A stretch of 64,000 nucleotides of DNA from CAZJHD01 sp964545855 (GCA_964545855.1 CAZJHD010000010.1:50880-114879), one strand, 5' to 3'; shown: positions 17,765 through 27,381, counted from the stretch's first letter. A program made the numbers and translations. Notes: generated by a model not told the origin, from the sequence alone.

Positions 17765-18901
17765 TCACTCCGAGCTCTCTCCCGGCGACTTCAATCCGAG
17801 GAGCTTGTCGAGCGCGAAGAGCGCGTCGGAGTTCTCCATCATGTCGCGCATGAGGTCGGGGAACGGCATCTCCGACCAGCGAATCGCGCGCTCGACGAGC
17901 AGCGGGATCGGGCTGTGGGGCTCCGCCACCTTGAAGTAGGTGACGACCTCGCGCATTCGCTGCACCGCGTCCGCCCGGCCCGCGATCGCGCCGCGCGTAC
18001 CGCCGGCACCCGAGCCCCCGGCCGAAGAAGCAGCGGAAGTACCGGTCGCCCCCACGGTTCCGTCACCGCCACCAGCCGCCGAACGACGCTCCACGGCCTC
18101 ACTCAACAGCCGGTGACATTCGGAGAGCGCATTGCGGAGCCCCGAAAGACTCTTGGGCGGCGACGGCGGCGGGTCGGGACGGAACCGCTCGACGCACGAC
18201 GCCTCGAGCTTCTCGATGGCGGCGATGCATTCCTGCACCTCCTCGAAGCGCGCCTTCAGGGCCGAGAACTCGGTCTCGACGACGGCGCGCTCCCAGCCCG
18301 ATTCGAAATCGCGAACGAATGCTGCCTCGGCGGCTCGCTCCTCGTCCGTGTTCGGCGCGGGGCGGCGAATCTTCCCGGTTGCGCGCCGCCAGTCGAAGAG
18401 CCGGAGATCTCGAGGAGCGCCGTCGGCGCCCGGGGTCGAGAGCAAGGGCGTCCGGGCCACTTCCTCCGACAGCTTCTCCAGTCCAAGGAGCAATCCCCAG
18501 CGCCGATCGTCGTCGCCGTCCTCGTCGATGAGCGGGAAGCAGGTCTCCCAGTACTGGCAGATCAACCCGTCCGTCAGCGCGAGACCCGCGCGGAGTCCAG
18601 GGAAACCGTCGAGCGCCTGCGAGGCCTCCGTCCACCAGGAGGCGACCGAGAGATCCTTCGTCCGCGACTTCAGGATCGTCTGCGCCGAGGTCCGAATCGC
18701 CTTCCAGCCCGGTCCCGTCTCCATCTCGCCAGCTCCGCCGCCGCCGAGCGCGTTGATCTCGAAGGCGAGCGCCTCCTGACGCTGCTTCTTCACGTCCGAC
18801 GCGAGCTTGATGTACTCGGGGAGCCCCGTGCAGTCCTTGCCCGCAGGGGCGTCGTCGGCGATCGGGGCGAGGAGCTCGTCGATGGCGGGCGCCGGGGACA
18901 T
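17765..18901 (-). CDS. tssA: type VI secretion assembly protein TssA (ImpA-type)
   Basis: TssA coordinates baseplate, tube and sheath assembly. The 378-residue protein opens with the ImpA N-terminal pattern (ELLAPIADDAPAGKDCTGL, then WWTEASQALDGFPGLRAGL and YWETCFPLIDEDGDDDRRWG). A Gly/Ala/Ser-rich linker (about residues 276-308) leads to the short C-terminal block EPHSPIPLLVERAIRWSEMP, which is highly characteristic. It is the first visible gene of the operon. The 292 bases upstream to the divergent lipoprotein gene should hold the operon promoter, but none is clear. Confidence 0.94.
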   Translation of the reverse strand: MSPAPAIDELLAPIADDAPAGKDCTGLPEYIKLASDVKKQRQEALAFEINALGGGGAGEMETGPGWKAIRTSAQTILKSRTKDLSVASWWTEASQALDGFPGLRAGLALTDGLICQYWETCFPLIDEDGDDDRRWGLLLGLEKLSEEVARTPLLSTPGADGAPRDLRLFDWRRATGKIRRPAPNTDEERAAEAAFVRDFESGWERAVVETEFSALKARFEEVQECIAAIEKLEASCVERFRPDPPPSPPKSLSGLRNALSECHRLLSEAVERRSAAGGGDGTVGATGTSAASSAGGSGAGGTRGAIAGRADAVQRMREVVTYFKVAEPHSPIPLLVERAIRWSEMPFPDLMRDMMENSDALFALDKLLGLKSPGESSE

Positions 18902-19193
18902 TCTTCGTTGGGGTCGATCCGAAGAGGGACGAGTCCGGGGGACGGATTCCTGGGACGGCTCGTCGCGGCGGAGGGTGCGCGCCGACGAGCCCGTGGGAAG
19001 AACCGGCGCACGCGACCTGCCGGACCGTCACGAGTGTCCCGGGTCGCGGATCCTCGCACGGGACGCGCCGCGCTCGCAAGGCATCGCAAGGGCCTCGCCG
19101 CCGCACCGAGCCCGCCTCGACACCCTTCGAAGTGCATCGCTACACTCCCCGCCCGATTTCCCGAAGAGATCCAGCTCTCACCCCGGAGACCCC

Positions 19194-20168
19194 ATGCGAT
19201 CCCGTTGGATTCCCGTCGTTGCCCTCCTGTCGGCCTCGTGGCCGGCCTGCCAGATCGACCTGCAGAAGGATCAATATCCGGGGCAGATCCAGGAGATCGT
19301 TCGGCAGCATCTGGAGGGGAGCGGTCCGCTGCGGAAGTCGGTGGAGACGATCGCGCAGTCCCAGTTCCAGAAGCAGTCCGCCGAGCTCACCTCGGCCGTC
19401 GAGGACCTGAAGCGCAAGACGAGCGACCTCGGCACGGACTCGTCGCGGCTGCGCACCGACACGGACAACCTGAAGAACTCCCTGGTGGATGCCCAGGACG
19501 CCGTGCGGAAGGTGAACGACCTCCTCGTCGAGGTGAACCTCTACAAGACGCAGCTCGCGCACAAGCTCGCGGAGATCCAATCGGTGCACAAGCGTGAGCG
19601 AGACTTCCTCACGGAGCGCGTGAAGCAGTTCTCGGCCGACGCGCAGCGCGCCTACGACACCGCCAACCGGATCCTCCGCGACGTGCAGGAGCGCACGACG
19701 GGGAAGGTGGACATGACGCTCTGGCCCGAGGCGAAGAGGCCGTCGAGCATCGGTCCCGCGAACACGCAGGAGTACGCCAGCGTGTCGGATCGCATCCTCA
19801 CCTCGCTCGTGACGGTGAAGGACGGAGCGAAGATCCTCAATCCGGCGATCGTCTCGGAGGTCACCAAGAACGAGGACCGCAAGTACATGGCGGTGGCGCC
19901 GATCCTCTCATTCATCCGCGACAAGGCCTTCGTCACGGAGATGGGCGAGACGGCGGACGAGGCCAAGATCGCCGCCGACTTCCTGAATCAGATCGTCGGA
20001 CGGAAGCTGCTCATCGACTTCCAGGCGGCGAAGACCAGCACCTGGCTGGGGGTCGTCGACTTCAACGTGGCGGAGTACCTGAAGGTCCTGCGCGAGTGGA
20101 ACGCACGCGGCTCGAGCGATGCAAACGCGTGGCGCGCCTACTGCCAGGCGCTCTCGACCACGGAGTAG
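19194..20168 (+). CDS. coiled-coil lipoprotein of unknown function
   Basis: The ATG at 19194 is preceded by GGAGA at proper spacing and begins a signal peptide ending WPAC (Cys20), a plausible but non-canonical lipobox. The mature 305 residues are mostly helical: residues 25-150 have long heptad-like stretches (LTSAVEDLKRKTSDL, LRTDTDNLKNSLVDAQDAVRKV), and the C-terminal half is a compact mixed region. I do not recognise the family. It is divergent from tssA and convergent with the kinase gene, so it may be an envelope component unrelated to, or accessory to, the secretion system. Confidence 0.75.
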   Translation: MRSRWIPVVALLSASWPACQIDLQKDQYPGQIQEIVRQHLEGSGPLRKSVETIAQSQFQKQSAELTSAVEDLKRKTSDLGTDSSRLRTDTDNLKNSLVDAQDAVRKVNDLLVEVNLYKTQLAHKLAEIQSVHKRERDFLTERVKQFSADAQRAYDTANRILRDVQERTTGKVDMTLWPEAKRPSSIGPANTQEYASVSDRILTSLVTVKDGAKILNPAIVSEVTKNEDRKYMAVAPILSFIRDKAFVTEMGETADEAKIAADFLNQIVGRKLLIDFQAAKTSTWLGVVDFNVAEYLKVLREWNARGSSDANAWRAYCQALSTTE

Positions 20169-20212
20169 ACGACGGGGACGGAGGTCCGCGAGCGATCGAG
20201 AGAGGCGGCGGC

Positions 20213-20243
20213 ACGCGAGAGCGGGCCGTCGCCTCGCGCGTTT
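20213..20243 (+). terminator. possible terminator after the lipoprotein gene
   Basis: CGCGAG at 20214-20219 pairs with CTCGCG at 20233-20238, followed by GCGTTT. It lies 45 bases after the lipoprotein stop in the 118-base convergent interval. The stem is short and the T-run is only three bases, so this is weak. Confidence 0.3.
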
Positions 20244-20286
20244 CCCGGCTCGCTCGTTCCGCGGCGGGCCCTGACCGACTGGGCGG

Positions 20287-23200
20287 CTACTTCTTCCGCA
20301 GCACGAGCCGGAAGCCGATCGACTCGCTCCCCTCGGACGCGTACTCGCGCCGGTAGGTCCGGGGCGCGTTCTCGCTCCGGTAGGAGCCACCGCAGGCGAC
20401 GGGGTCTCCGCCCGGCTTCTCGGCCCACTCGGCCACGTTGCCGAGCACGTCCTGGAGCCCGAAGTCGTTCGCGAGGCGGGCGCCGACGGCCTCGGGCGCC
20501 TTCGTCCCGTGGACGACGGCCCTCTGCGCATCGTCGAAGCCGTAGACGCTCGGAGAGGTTTGGCCACCGAGCGCGGCGAACTGCCATTCGTCGTCCGTCG
20601 GGATCGAGAGTCCCACGTCCTTCGCGAAGCGCTGCGCCTGATCGAAGCGGACGTTCACGACCGGCAGGTGAGGGTCGCCTGGCCGCGCTTCCCCTCCGCC
20701 CGCTGCCCACTGACCTCGCGTCGTCTCGGTCTCCGCGACGTAGAGCACGTAGTCGACCACGACCGGTCGCGGTCGATTCTCCTGATCGAAGAAAGTGACG
20801 CTGTCCTGGGCGCCTCGGGCCGTCGGGATCCCGACGGTGTTCGTCGCTCGAGGAACGTGCCGCAGCCGGATCCCCGTCTGCTTGTGGACGAGGACCTCGG
20901 GCCAGCCGTCCTTGTCGAGCGCGCCCTCGAAGGCAAAGCGGTCGCTCAGGATCGACGAAGGCGCCGTCACCTGACCCGCGGGAGCGAGACGCTCCCGCGC
21001 CCGGATCGCCTCGGCGTCGTCGGGCCTCCGCGCGAGCGCCGAATCGAGGCTCGCGAGGGCCGCCGCGCGATCGGTTCCTTCGAGGTTCCTCGCGCGACGC
21101 TTGAGCGCATCGACGAGGGGATCGACCACGCGTGGATCGCCCTTGCGGAGCTCCTCCGCCTTCAGCAGCTCGCTCACGGCCTCGTCGAGCTTCCCTCCCT
21201 CGATGAGCCGGCTCCCGAGGGCAACGCGCGTGTCCACCAAGCCGTCGACGAGCCTCGGATGGCTCGAGCGGAGCGCGAGCCCCTCCTGGAACTTCGTCAG
21301 TGCGTCCTCGAGGTTGCTCGCCTGGAAGCTCGCGAGCCCGAGCTCGCCGTACACGTCGGCGAGGGCATCGATGATCCGCGCCTCTCCGGGGAGCGCCTCG
21401 CGACCGACTTGGAGGCAGCGCAGAGCGCTCACCCAATCGTTTCCGTCCCCGCAGCGCCGGGACTCCGAGAGATACGCCGCGACGAGGCTCTCCGTGGCGA
21501 CCGGGTCGCCAGGTCGCGCGGCGCGCGCCTCCTCGAACGCGGAGATGGCGTCTCCGGGAGTGCCCCTCGTCATCAGCTCCCGGGCGCGGGCCATGGCCGC
21601 GTCGTAGGCGTCCGACGCGGCCGTCGCGGCGTGGCCGCTCGGAGTCGTGGCGTTCGACGCGGATCCGCCCGCGGGCGTCGCGCCGCCGGGCGTGCCGGCT
21701 CCCAGCGCTCCGTTCCCTTGCACGACGGGCCCGGGCCCTCCGGGGGTCACGGGATCCGGAGCCTCGCTCCGGAACCACTCGGGGTGCTGCGTCCACGCGA
21801 AGGCTCCGAATCCGGAGACCGCGAGGAGCGCCACGACCGCGAGGATCGCGGGGACGGGGCTCCTTTTCGGCGGGAACGCGGCACGGAGGAAGCTCGTCGC
21901 CGTCGGGAAGGCTCGGGGATCGTTCAGTGCGCGCTCCAAGGCCACCGCGAACGGCTTGGGGACGTCGGGGCGCAGGCGTCTCAAGGGATCGACGATCTCG
22001 AGCTTGGCTCCCGCGCGCGTCGGACGGGGAGGCGCGTCGAGCAACGTGATCCCGTAGACCACGCGCGCCGCGGCGTGCACGTCGACGAAGGTCGCGAGGG
22101 TGCCGGCCCCGAGCTCCGAGGCTCCCGGGTCGGCGAGCGCCACGGCTCCATCGCGCGCGAATCCGAGGATGCGCACGCGCCGCGCCCCTCCCTCCTCGTC
22201 GAGCGCCACGCGCGCCGGCTCGAGCGCTCCGTGCACGAGCCCCTTCCCGTGCGCGAGCTCGAGACATTCGAAGAGGGCCCGCGTCCAGGCGGCCACGACG
22301 GGGAACGAGAGCTTGCCGCGCGACGCCATCGCATCGGCCGCCGTGCGGCAGGGCGTCGCCTCGTGGACGAGCGCGAGGGATCCGTCCTCCAGATCGCGCA
22401 CCGTCACCGGGACGTCGAGCCGCCAGTCGCGCGAGCTCCCGAGGCTCGCCGCGTCGCGCACGAGCCGCTCGCGCACGCCAGGCCGCTCGCGGAGCCAGCT
22501 CCCGGCGAACACCGTCAGGAGGTGACGCGACTCGTCCTCCACGGCGAGGATCCCCGCCTGCGCTCCGTAGCGCTCGGGGAAGACGGGGCCGTCGAGCCGG
22601 TAGCTCGCCGCGAGGAGCTCCAGCGCCCCGCGATCGACGCCGAGACTCGCCGACGACGGCGTGGAGCCGGGCCGCGGCGTCTGCAGGCCGGCCGCGCTGG
22701 TGGATCCCTGGGTCGACGGTTGGAAGCCGCCGGCCGTCGATCCGAATCCCTGCCCCCGGCCCCCGGCACTGGCCTCGGAGCCCGAGCGCGGGCGGCCGGG
22801 CGTCGACGTGGGAATCCGCGAGGCGGCGCTGCGCACCACGAGGTCGACGAGGCCGTCCTCGTCGGAGATCGCTTGGCGCGCGGAATCGACGACGTTCGCG
22901 CGCGAGAGCTGCCTGCCTCGATCGTCGAAGAGCGAGAAGGCGAGCCGGTAGTCGTCGTCCGGAAGGAGCAGGTCGAGGTCGAACTCCCCGCGCTCGTGGA
23001 GCGCCGCCACGAAGACCAGGTCGTCCGCCGTGATGACGCGAAGCTCGCGAGCACCGAGCGGCGGATCCTCGACGCGTCCCTTGATCGCGAGACGACGCGA
23101 CGTCTGCGTCCGCGGCCACGCGAGCGGTCGCTCGATCACGACCGACGAGACGCGCCGCACTCCCGAGACGACGGGCGTACCCACGGCCGCCGACGAGCGC

Positions 23201-25128
23201 GCGTCCCGCTGCAGCGCCGTGGCCGTGGGGCTCGCCGCGAGGAGCTCGTTCTCCGTCGCCTGCCGCAGGAACTCCGAGAGGGCGACACTGATCTCCTGGG
23301 CCGACCCGTAGCGGTCCTTCGGATCCTTGGCGAGCGCGCGCGCGACGATCGTCTCGAGGGCTGCCGGAACCCCCGGATTGAACTCGCGCATCGCGGGCGG
23401 GCCCGGCACCTGGATGCGCCGGAACACCTCGTCTCCGGAGCCCTCGAAGGGCCGGCGCAGCGTGAGGAGCTCGTAGAGCGTCGCCCCGAGGGCGTAGACG
23501 TCGCAACGCCGGTCGACGGTCGACTTCGCCGCCACCTGCTCGGGCGACGCGTAGACGTAGGTCCCGATGAAGGCTCCGGCCGCGCTGATTGCATCGTCGC
23601 GCGCGTCGCGCGCGAGACCGAAGTCGACGAGCTTCGGCACGCCGTCGGCGGCGACGAGGATGTTCTGGGGCTTGACGTCGCGATGGATGATCCCTTGTCG
23701 ATGTCCTTCGTGGAGCGCGTCGCCGATGGCGGCGATCGTCTCGCAGGCCGTCCGGACGTAGTGGATCCGGAATGCCGACCCCGCTGGCGTGCTCGCATCG
23801 GACTGCGCGTTCCCCTCGAAGAGGATCCGGCGATGGTCGTCGATGACGCGATCGAGCCCGATCCCGTCGACGAACTCCATCGCGATGTAGTGGATCGTGC
23901 CTTCGCTGCCGACGTCATGCACCGTGACGATGTTCCGGTGCGTGAGGTTCGCGGCCGATCGAGCCTCGCGCTCGAATCGCTCCACGAGGTCGCGGCGGCC
24001 GATGAGGTCGGCCGGCAGCACCTTGAAGGCGATCCGGCGGTTGAGCCGCACTTGGCGCGCCTCGTAGACGATCCCCATTCCGCCGCGCCCGATCCTTCGG
24101 CCGATCTCGAATCCGGCGACGCTCTTTCCCGTCAGGCTCTCCGGGTCGAGGGAGCCGGGCGGGAGCGGGGCCACGCTCGCGAGGACGGGCGATTCCGCGG
24201 CGACGGGACTCGACGAAGCGCTCGCTTCCGGCGCGTCCGCTCCGGCCGGTGCGATCCCCGCGGCACGCTGCAGCGCCTCGCGGAACGCGCGAGCCGTGAC
24301 GTCGCGCGCCGCCGGATCCTTCGCGAGCGCGCGCGTCCAGACATCGACGAGCGGGCTGTCGCCGAACTTCTCCGCGAGCATCGGGATCCCGGGCAGGCTC
24401 GCCTCCGGATCCTCCGACCAGGCGAGCCACCCGAAGGGCGCGTACTCGGCCATCTCGCCGAGGAACGCGGGACCGAAGAAGCCGAAGGCGAGGGTCACGG
24501 CGAGCGCATAGACGTCCGCCTCGGGGGTGCATCCTCCGCGGGTCCAGACCTCCGGAGCCTTCCCGGGCGCCCATCGCGCGTCCTCTCCCGAGACGGCGCT
24601 CTCCTCGGTGACCGCATCCAGGGACGCGTCGAAGAGCCGGACCTCGGCACCGGAGACGAGATCTCCGTCGGCGGGCTGCACCGTCTCGGCGCAGACGAGA
24701 TGGGGCGCGATGTTGCCGTGGACCCGGCCGGCCTCGTGGAGCTCCTCCACGGCGGCGGCGATGCGCGCCGCCGCGGCGAACGCGTCGCAGTCGGTCAAGC
24801 CTCCCCAGCGCGGCTCCTCCGGCGTCGCTGGAATCGGAGCGCGCACGATCAGCAGGGAGCCGCCGGAGAGACGCAGGCCCGCGAGCGGCGCCGTGCCGGG
24901 GACGGCGGGCGTCGTGAGCCGCTCGATCTGATCGCGCACCTCCTCGAGCCTTCGAGGCGGCTTCAGCAGCTCCGCTCGCCAACGGTCGACGAGCGCGCGC
25001 TCCTTCGTCCGTTGCACGACGCCGACGTACCTCTCGCCCAGGGGGCCGAGGTGGGCAGCTCCCTCTCGGTCGATCGGACCGATCGCGGAGATCGGCGTGG
25101 GTTGGGGTGTGCGCGAAGCGTCCGCCAT
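20287..25128 (-). CDS. multidomain Ser/Thr protein kinase with two pseudokinase domains and a SUMF1-like domain
   Basis: The 1613-residue protein starts at ATG 25128. Residues about 30-300 form a degenerate kinase (HGNIAPH in place of HRD, FDAS in place of DFG). Residues about 335-620 are an apparently active Hanks-type kinase with IGRGGMGIVYEA, IAFKVL, HRDVKPQN (near 480), LVDFGLARD and YASPEQ. A third kinase-like region near 880-1060 again has HGALEPA instead of HRD. One membrane segment (about 1093-1111) follows, then a Gly/Pro/Thr-rich linker, TPR-like helices (about 1150-1390) and a C-terminal SUMF1/formylglycine-enzyme-like domain (from about 1416, with IPTDDEWQFAALGG, DVLGNVAEWA and GGSYRSE). 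The layout predicts cytoplasmic kinases and an external SUMF1-like sensor or binding domain. The T6SS locus is adjacent, and kinases often control such systems; that link is inference. Confidence 0.9.
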   Translation of the reverse strand: MADASRTPQPTPISAIGPIDREGAAHLGPLGERYVGVVQRTKERALVDRWRAELLKPPRRLEEVRDQIERLTTPAVPGTAPLAGLRLSGGSLLIVRAPIPATPEEPRWGGLTDCDAFAAAARIAAAVEELHEAGRVHGNIAPHLVCAETVQPADGDLVSGAEVRLFDASLDAVTEESAVSGEDARWAPGKAPEVWTRGGCTPEADVYALAVTLAFGFFGPAFLGEMAEYAPFGWLAWSEDPEASLPGIPMLAEKFGDSPLVDVWTRALAKDPAARDVTARAFREALQRAAGIAPAGADAPEASASSSPVAAESPVLASVAPLPPGSLDPESLTGKSVAGFEIGRRIGRGGMGIVYEARQVRLNRRIAFKVLPADLIGRRDLVERFEREARSAANLTHRNIVTVHDVGSEGTIHYIAMEFVDGIGLDRVIDDHRRILFEGNAQSDASTPAGSAFRIHYVRTACETIAAIGDALHEGHRQGIIHRDVKPQNILVAADGVPKLVDFGLARDARDDAISAAGAFIGTYVYASPEQVAAKSTVDRRCDVYALGATLYELLTLRRPFEGSGDEVFRRIQVPGPPAMREFNPGVPAALETIVARALAKDPKDRYGSAQEISVALSEFLRQATENELLAASPTATALQRDARSSAAVGTPVVSGVRRVSSVVIERPLAWPRTQTSRRLAIKGRVEDPPLGARELRVITADDLVFVAALHERGEFDLDLLLPDDDYRLAFSLFDDRGRQLSRANVVDSARQAISDEDGLVDLVVRSAASRIPTSTPGRPRSGSEASAGGRGQGFGSTAGGFQPSTQGSTSAAGLQTPRPGSTPSSASLGVDRGALELLAASYRLDGPVFPERYGAQAGILAVEDESRHLLTVFAGSWLRERPGVRERLVRDAASLGSSRDWRLDVPVTVRDLEDGSLALVHEATPCRTAADAMASRGKLSFPVVAAWTRALFECLELAHGKGLVHGALEPARVALDEEGGARRVRILGFARDGAVALADPGASELGAGTLATFVDVHAAARVVYGITLLDAPPRPTRAGAKLEIVDPLRRLRPDVPKPFAVALERALNDPRAFPTATSFLRAAFPPKRSPVPAILAVVALLAVSGFGAFAWTQHPEWFRSEAPDPVTPGGPGPVVQGNGALGAGTPGGATPAGGSASNATTPSGHAATAASDAYDAAMARARELMTRGTPGDAISAFEEARAARPGDPVATESLVAAYLSESRRCGDGNDWVSALRCLQVGREALPGEARIIDALADVYGELGLASFQASNLEDALTKFQEGLALRSSHPRLVDGLVDTRVALGSRLIEGGKLDEAVSELLKAEELRKGDPRVVDPLVDALKRRARNLEGTDRAAALASLDSALARRPDDAEAIRARERLAPAGQVTAPSSILSDRFAFEGALDKDGWPEVLVHKQTGIRLRHVPRATNTVGIPTARGAQDSVTFFDQENRPRPVVVDYVLYVAETETTRGQWAAGGGEARPGDPHLPVVNVRFDQAQRFAKDVGLSIPTDDEWQFAALGGQTSPSVYGFDDAQRAVVHGTKAPEAVGARLANDFGLQDVLGNVAEWAEKPGGDPVACGGSYRSENAPRTYRREYASEGSESIGFRLVLRKK

Positions 25129-25307
25129 CGCAGCGGTCAGGGTCCGAATCTTCCCTCGGCGACCGCCGTCGGCAGACGCGGAGGACCGGGACTCGGCATT
25201 ATGGACCAAATCGTCGATCGTCTCGACGGGCGCAGGAGCGCCGATCCGCGTGAGACTCTCCCCTTCCGGTCCCCCGGGTGCGACGTGTACAACCCGGCGA
25301 TTCCCCC

Positions 25308-25400
25308 GGTGAGGTGGCAGAGTGGCCGAATGCGGCAGCTTGCTAAGCTGTTGAACTGGGATACCCGGTTCCGCGGGTTCGAATCCCGCCCTCACCGCCA
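25308..25400 (+). tRNA. tRNA-Ser(GCT): tRNA-Ser, anticodon GCT
   Basis: The acceptor stem GGTGAGG (25308-25314) pairs with CCTCACC (25390-25396), followed by G and an encoded CCA. The anticodon stem GCAGC/GCTGT closes the 7-base loop TTGCTAA with anticodon GCT. A long variable arm, as in class II serine tRNAs, precedes the T-arm GCGGG-TTCGAAT-CCCGC. All arms fold as expected. The following protein frame reads back into the 3' half of this gene. Confidence 0.96.
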
Positions 25401-25887
25401 ACCACGCGGTGCGCGCATCGCGTCGGGCCTCCTCCTCGCGGCCGTGGCCCTCGCCACGGCGCCGGTGCTCGCCGGCTGCGCCGTCGACCGGCGCCTTCGC
25501 ATCGAGACGGATCCGCCGAAGGCTGCGATCCTCGTGGACGGGAACCTGGTGGGCGAGTCGCCGCTCGACCTCCACTTCACGCACTACGGGCCGCGGACGG
25601 TCCGCGCCGAGCTCCCCGGACGCCGCATCGCCGAGCAGATCGTGGACCTCGATGCGCCCTGGTACGGCTGGTTCCCCATCGACATCGTCTCGGAGGTGAT
25701 CCTCCCGCTCTGGCGCACCGACCATCGTTCGGTGCTTCTCGTGCTGCCGGAGGGCTCGTCGGAACCCGGGATCGACCCGGCGACACTGGACGCGGCCGGG
25801 GACGCCGCCATCGAGCGCGCGTGGCAGTTCCGGCGGTGGGTCCCCGGGGATCATCCGCCGCCTCCCCCGCCCGTCACGCGTCCGTGA
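25330..25887 (+). CDS. PEGA-domain lipoprotein, start overlapping the tRNA
   Basis: The frame encodes a signal peptide ending in the lipobox LAGC, then a PEGA domain (LRIETDPPKAAILVDGNLVG, ESPLDLHFTHYGPRTV), a short WYGWFPIDIVSEVILPLW segment and a Pro-rich C-terminus. PEGA domains are beta-sandwich modules usually found on the outside of the cell. The start is the problem: between the tRNA end (25400) and the signal core the only in-frame start is GTG 25444, which would leave just 11 residues before the Cys and no basic end. The ATG at 25330 (inside the tRNA) or TTG at 25351 gives a normal Arg-rich n-region. The body is secure; the start is not. The stop overlaps the murD GTG. Confidence 0.6.
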   Translation: MRQLAKLLNWDTRFRGFESRPHRQPRGARIASGLLLAAVALATAPVLAGCAVDRRLRIETDPPKAAILVDGNLVGESPLDLHFTHYGPRTVRAELPGRRIAEQIVDLDAPWYGWFPIDIVSEVILPLWRTDHRSVLLVLPEGSSEPGIDPATLDAAGDAAIERAWQFRRWVPGDHPPPPPPVTRP

Positions 25888-27335
25888 CCGCCGACGGACT
25901 CCGCGACCTGCGCGGGCGGCGCGTGACGGTGATGGGGCTCGGCCTCTTCGGCGGCGGCGTGGCCGTGGCTCGCCACCTCGTGCGCGCGGGAGCCGACGTC
26001 CTGGTCACCGATCTCCAGGACGCCCGCGCGCTCGGCGAGTCTCTGGCGCAGCTGGAGGGGCTTCCGATCCGCTACCGGCTCGGCGAGCACCGCGACGAGG
26101 ACTTCGTCGGAGTCAACCTCGTGGTCGCGAGCCCCGCCGTTCCTCCGAAGGCCGCACATCTCGCGCGCGCGCGGGCCGCGGGGGTGCCGGTGACCAGCGA
26201 GCTCGCGCTCTTCGTGCGCGGCTGCCCGGCGCGCGAGGTGATGGCGATCACGGGAACGAACGGCAAGACGTCGACGACCCTGCTCCTCGGGGAGATGGTC
26301 CGGCGCGCGCGCTCCTCGGTGTTCGTGGGCGGCAATCTGGGGGTGCCGCTCCTCGAGAGCCTGCCGAGCATGGGACCGGAATCGACCGTGGTGCTCGAGG
26401 TGTCCTCCTACCAGCTCGAAGTGCTCGACGCGCCCGTGGGTTGGCCCACGGTGTCGGTCGTCACCTGCATCACTCCGGACCACCTCGACCGCCACGGGTC
26501 CTTCGAAGCCTATGTGGCGGCGAAGCGCCGCATCGTGGAGCGCCAAGACGCTGCCGGCGTGACCGTCCTGAATCGGGCCGACCCGGTGGTCGCCGCCTTC
26601 GCCGATGCCGCGCGCTCGACGGTGCGGTGGTTCGACGGGGGGCCGGGCGGCGCGTCGGAGGGCGTGGAGTACGGCTGGGAGATCCGTTCCGATGCGGAGT
26701 GGCTCGTGGAACGCATCGACGGAGACAGAGTCCCGCTCGCGCCGACCTCGGCGATCCGGCTGCCCGGCGCATTCCAGCGATCGAACGCGCTCGCGGCGGC
26801 GGCGGCGGCGCGGGCGATCGGCGTTCCTCCGGAGGCGATCCGCGACGCCCTCGAGGCGTTTCGCGGCGCGCCCCATCGCCTCCAGGAGCTGGAGCCCATC
26901 GGAGGGATCCGCGTCTTCGACAACGCCGTGTCGACCGTGCCCGAGTCGACGATCACCGCGCTCGAGGCGATCCCAGGGCCGATCCGCTGGATCGCGGGCG
27001 GGAAATCGAAGGGTCTCGATCTGAGCGCTCTCGCCCGCGTCGCGGCGCAGCGGGCCCGACGGCTCTACGCCTACGGCGCATCGGCAGAAGCACTCTCGAA
27101 GGAAGTCGAGTCTGCTGGAGGAAGTGCGATCGTCATTCAAGATCTGCGCTCGGCCTTCCATCGCGCGCTCGCCGAGGCAAGGCCTGGTGACACTCTCCTC
27201 TACTCTCCCGCCTTCGCCTCCTTCGATCAGTACCGGAACTTCACCGACCGAGCCGCCGAGTTCCAGCGCCTCGTCGAGGCCGCACGGGGGGCCGCCGAGT
27301 CCGCACGGCTTGAAGCCACCGACTCGGTGCCATAA
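25884..27335 (+). CDS. murD: UDP-N-acetylmuramoylalanine--D-glutamate ligase MurD
   Basis: MurD adds D-Glu to UDP-MurNAc-L-Ala in peptidoglycan precursor synthesis. The protein shows an N-terminal Rossmann region (GLGLFGGGVAVARHLVRAG), the Mur ligase P-loop GTNGKT (124-129), LEVSSYQLE, ITPDHLDRHG, GAFQRSNALAAAAAA, PHRLQELEPIGGIRVFDNAVST and the C-terminal IAGGKSKGLDLSAL and LYSPAFASFDQY. The 483-residue reading uses the GTG at 25884, which overlaps the PEGA gene stop as GTGA; an upstream ATG at 25821 would overlap that gene by 67 bases. MurD indicates a peptidoglycan-making cell. Confidence 0.95.
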   Translation: MTADGLRDLRGRRVTVMGLGLFGGGVAVARHLVRAGADVLVTDLQDARALGESLAQLEGLPIRYRLGEHRDEDFVGVNLVVASPAVPPKAAHLARARAAGVPVTSELALFVRGCPAREVMAITGTNGKTSTTLLLGEMVRRARSSVFVGGNLGVPLLESLPSMGPESTVVLEVSSYQLEVLDAPVGWPTVSVVTCITPDHLDRHGSFEAYVAAKRRIVERQDAAGVTVLNRADPVVAAFADAARSTVRWFDGGPGGASEGVEYGWEIRSDAEWLVERIDGDRVPLAPTSAIRLPGAFQRSNALAAAAAARAIGVPPEAIRDALEAFRGAPHRLQELEPIGGIRVFDNAVSTVPESTITALEAIPGPIRWIAGGKSKGLDLSALARVAAQRARRLYAYGASAEALSKEVESAGGSAIVIQDLRSAFHRALAEARPGDTLLYSPAFASFDQYRNFTDRAAEFQRLVEAARGAAESARLEATDSVP

Positions 27336-27381
27336 TCCTCAGCCCCGGGCCAGCCCGCCGCCTACCCGGCCCTTCGAATCC

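Noticed and set aside
20509..25887. A 1792-residue plus-strand open frame covering the kinase gene
   Set aside because: Only its last part, after the tRNA, is a real gene (the PEGA lipoprotein). The rest is antisense to recognisable kinase motifs.
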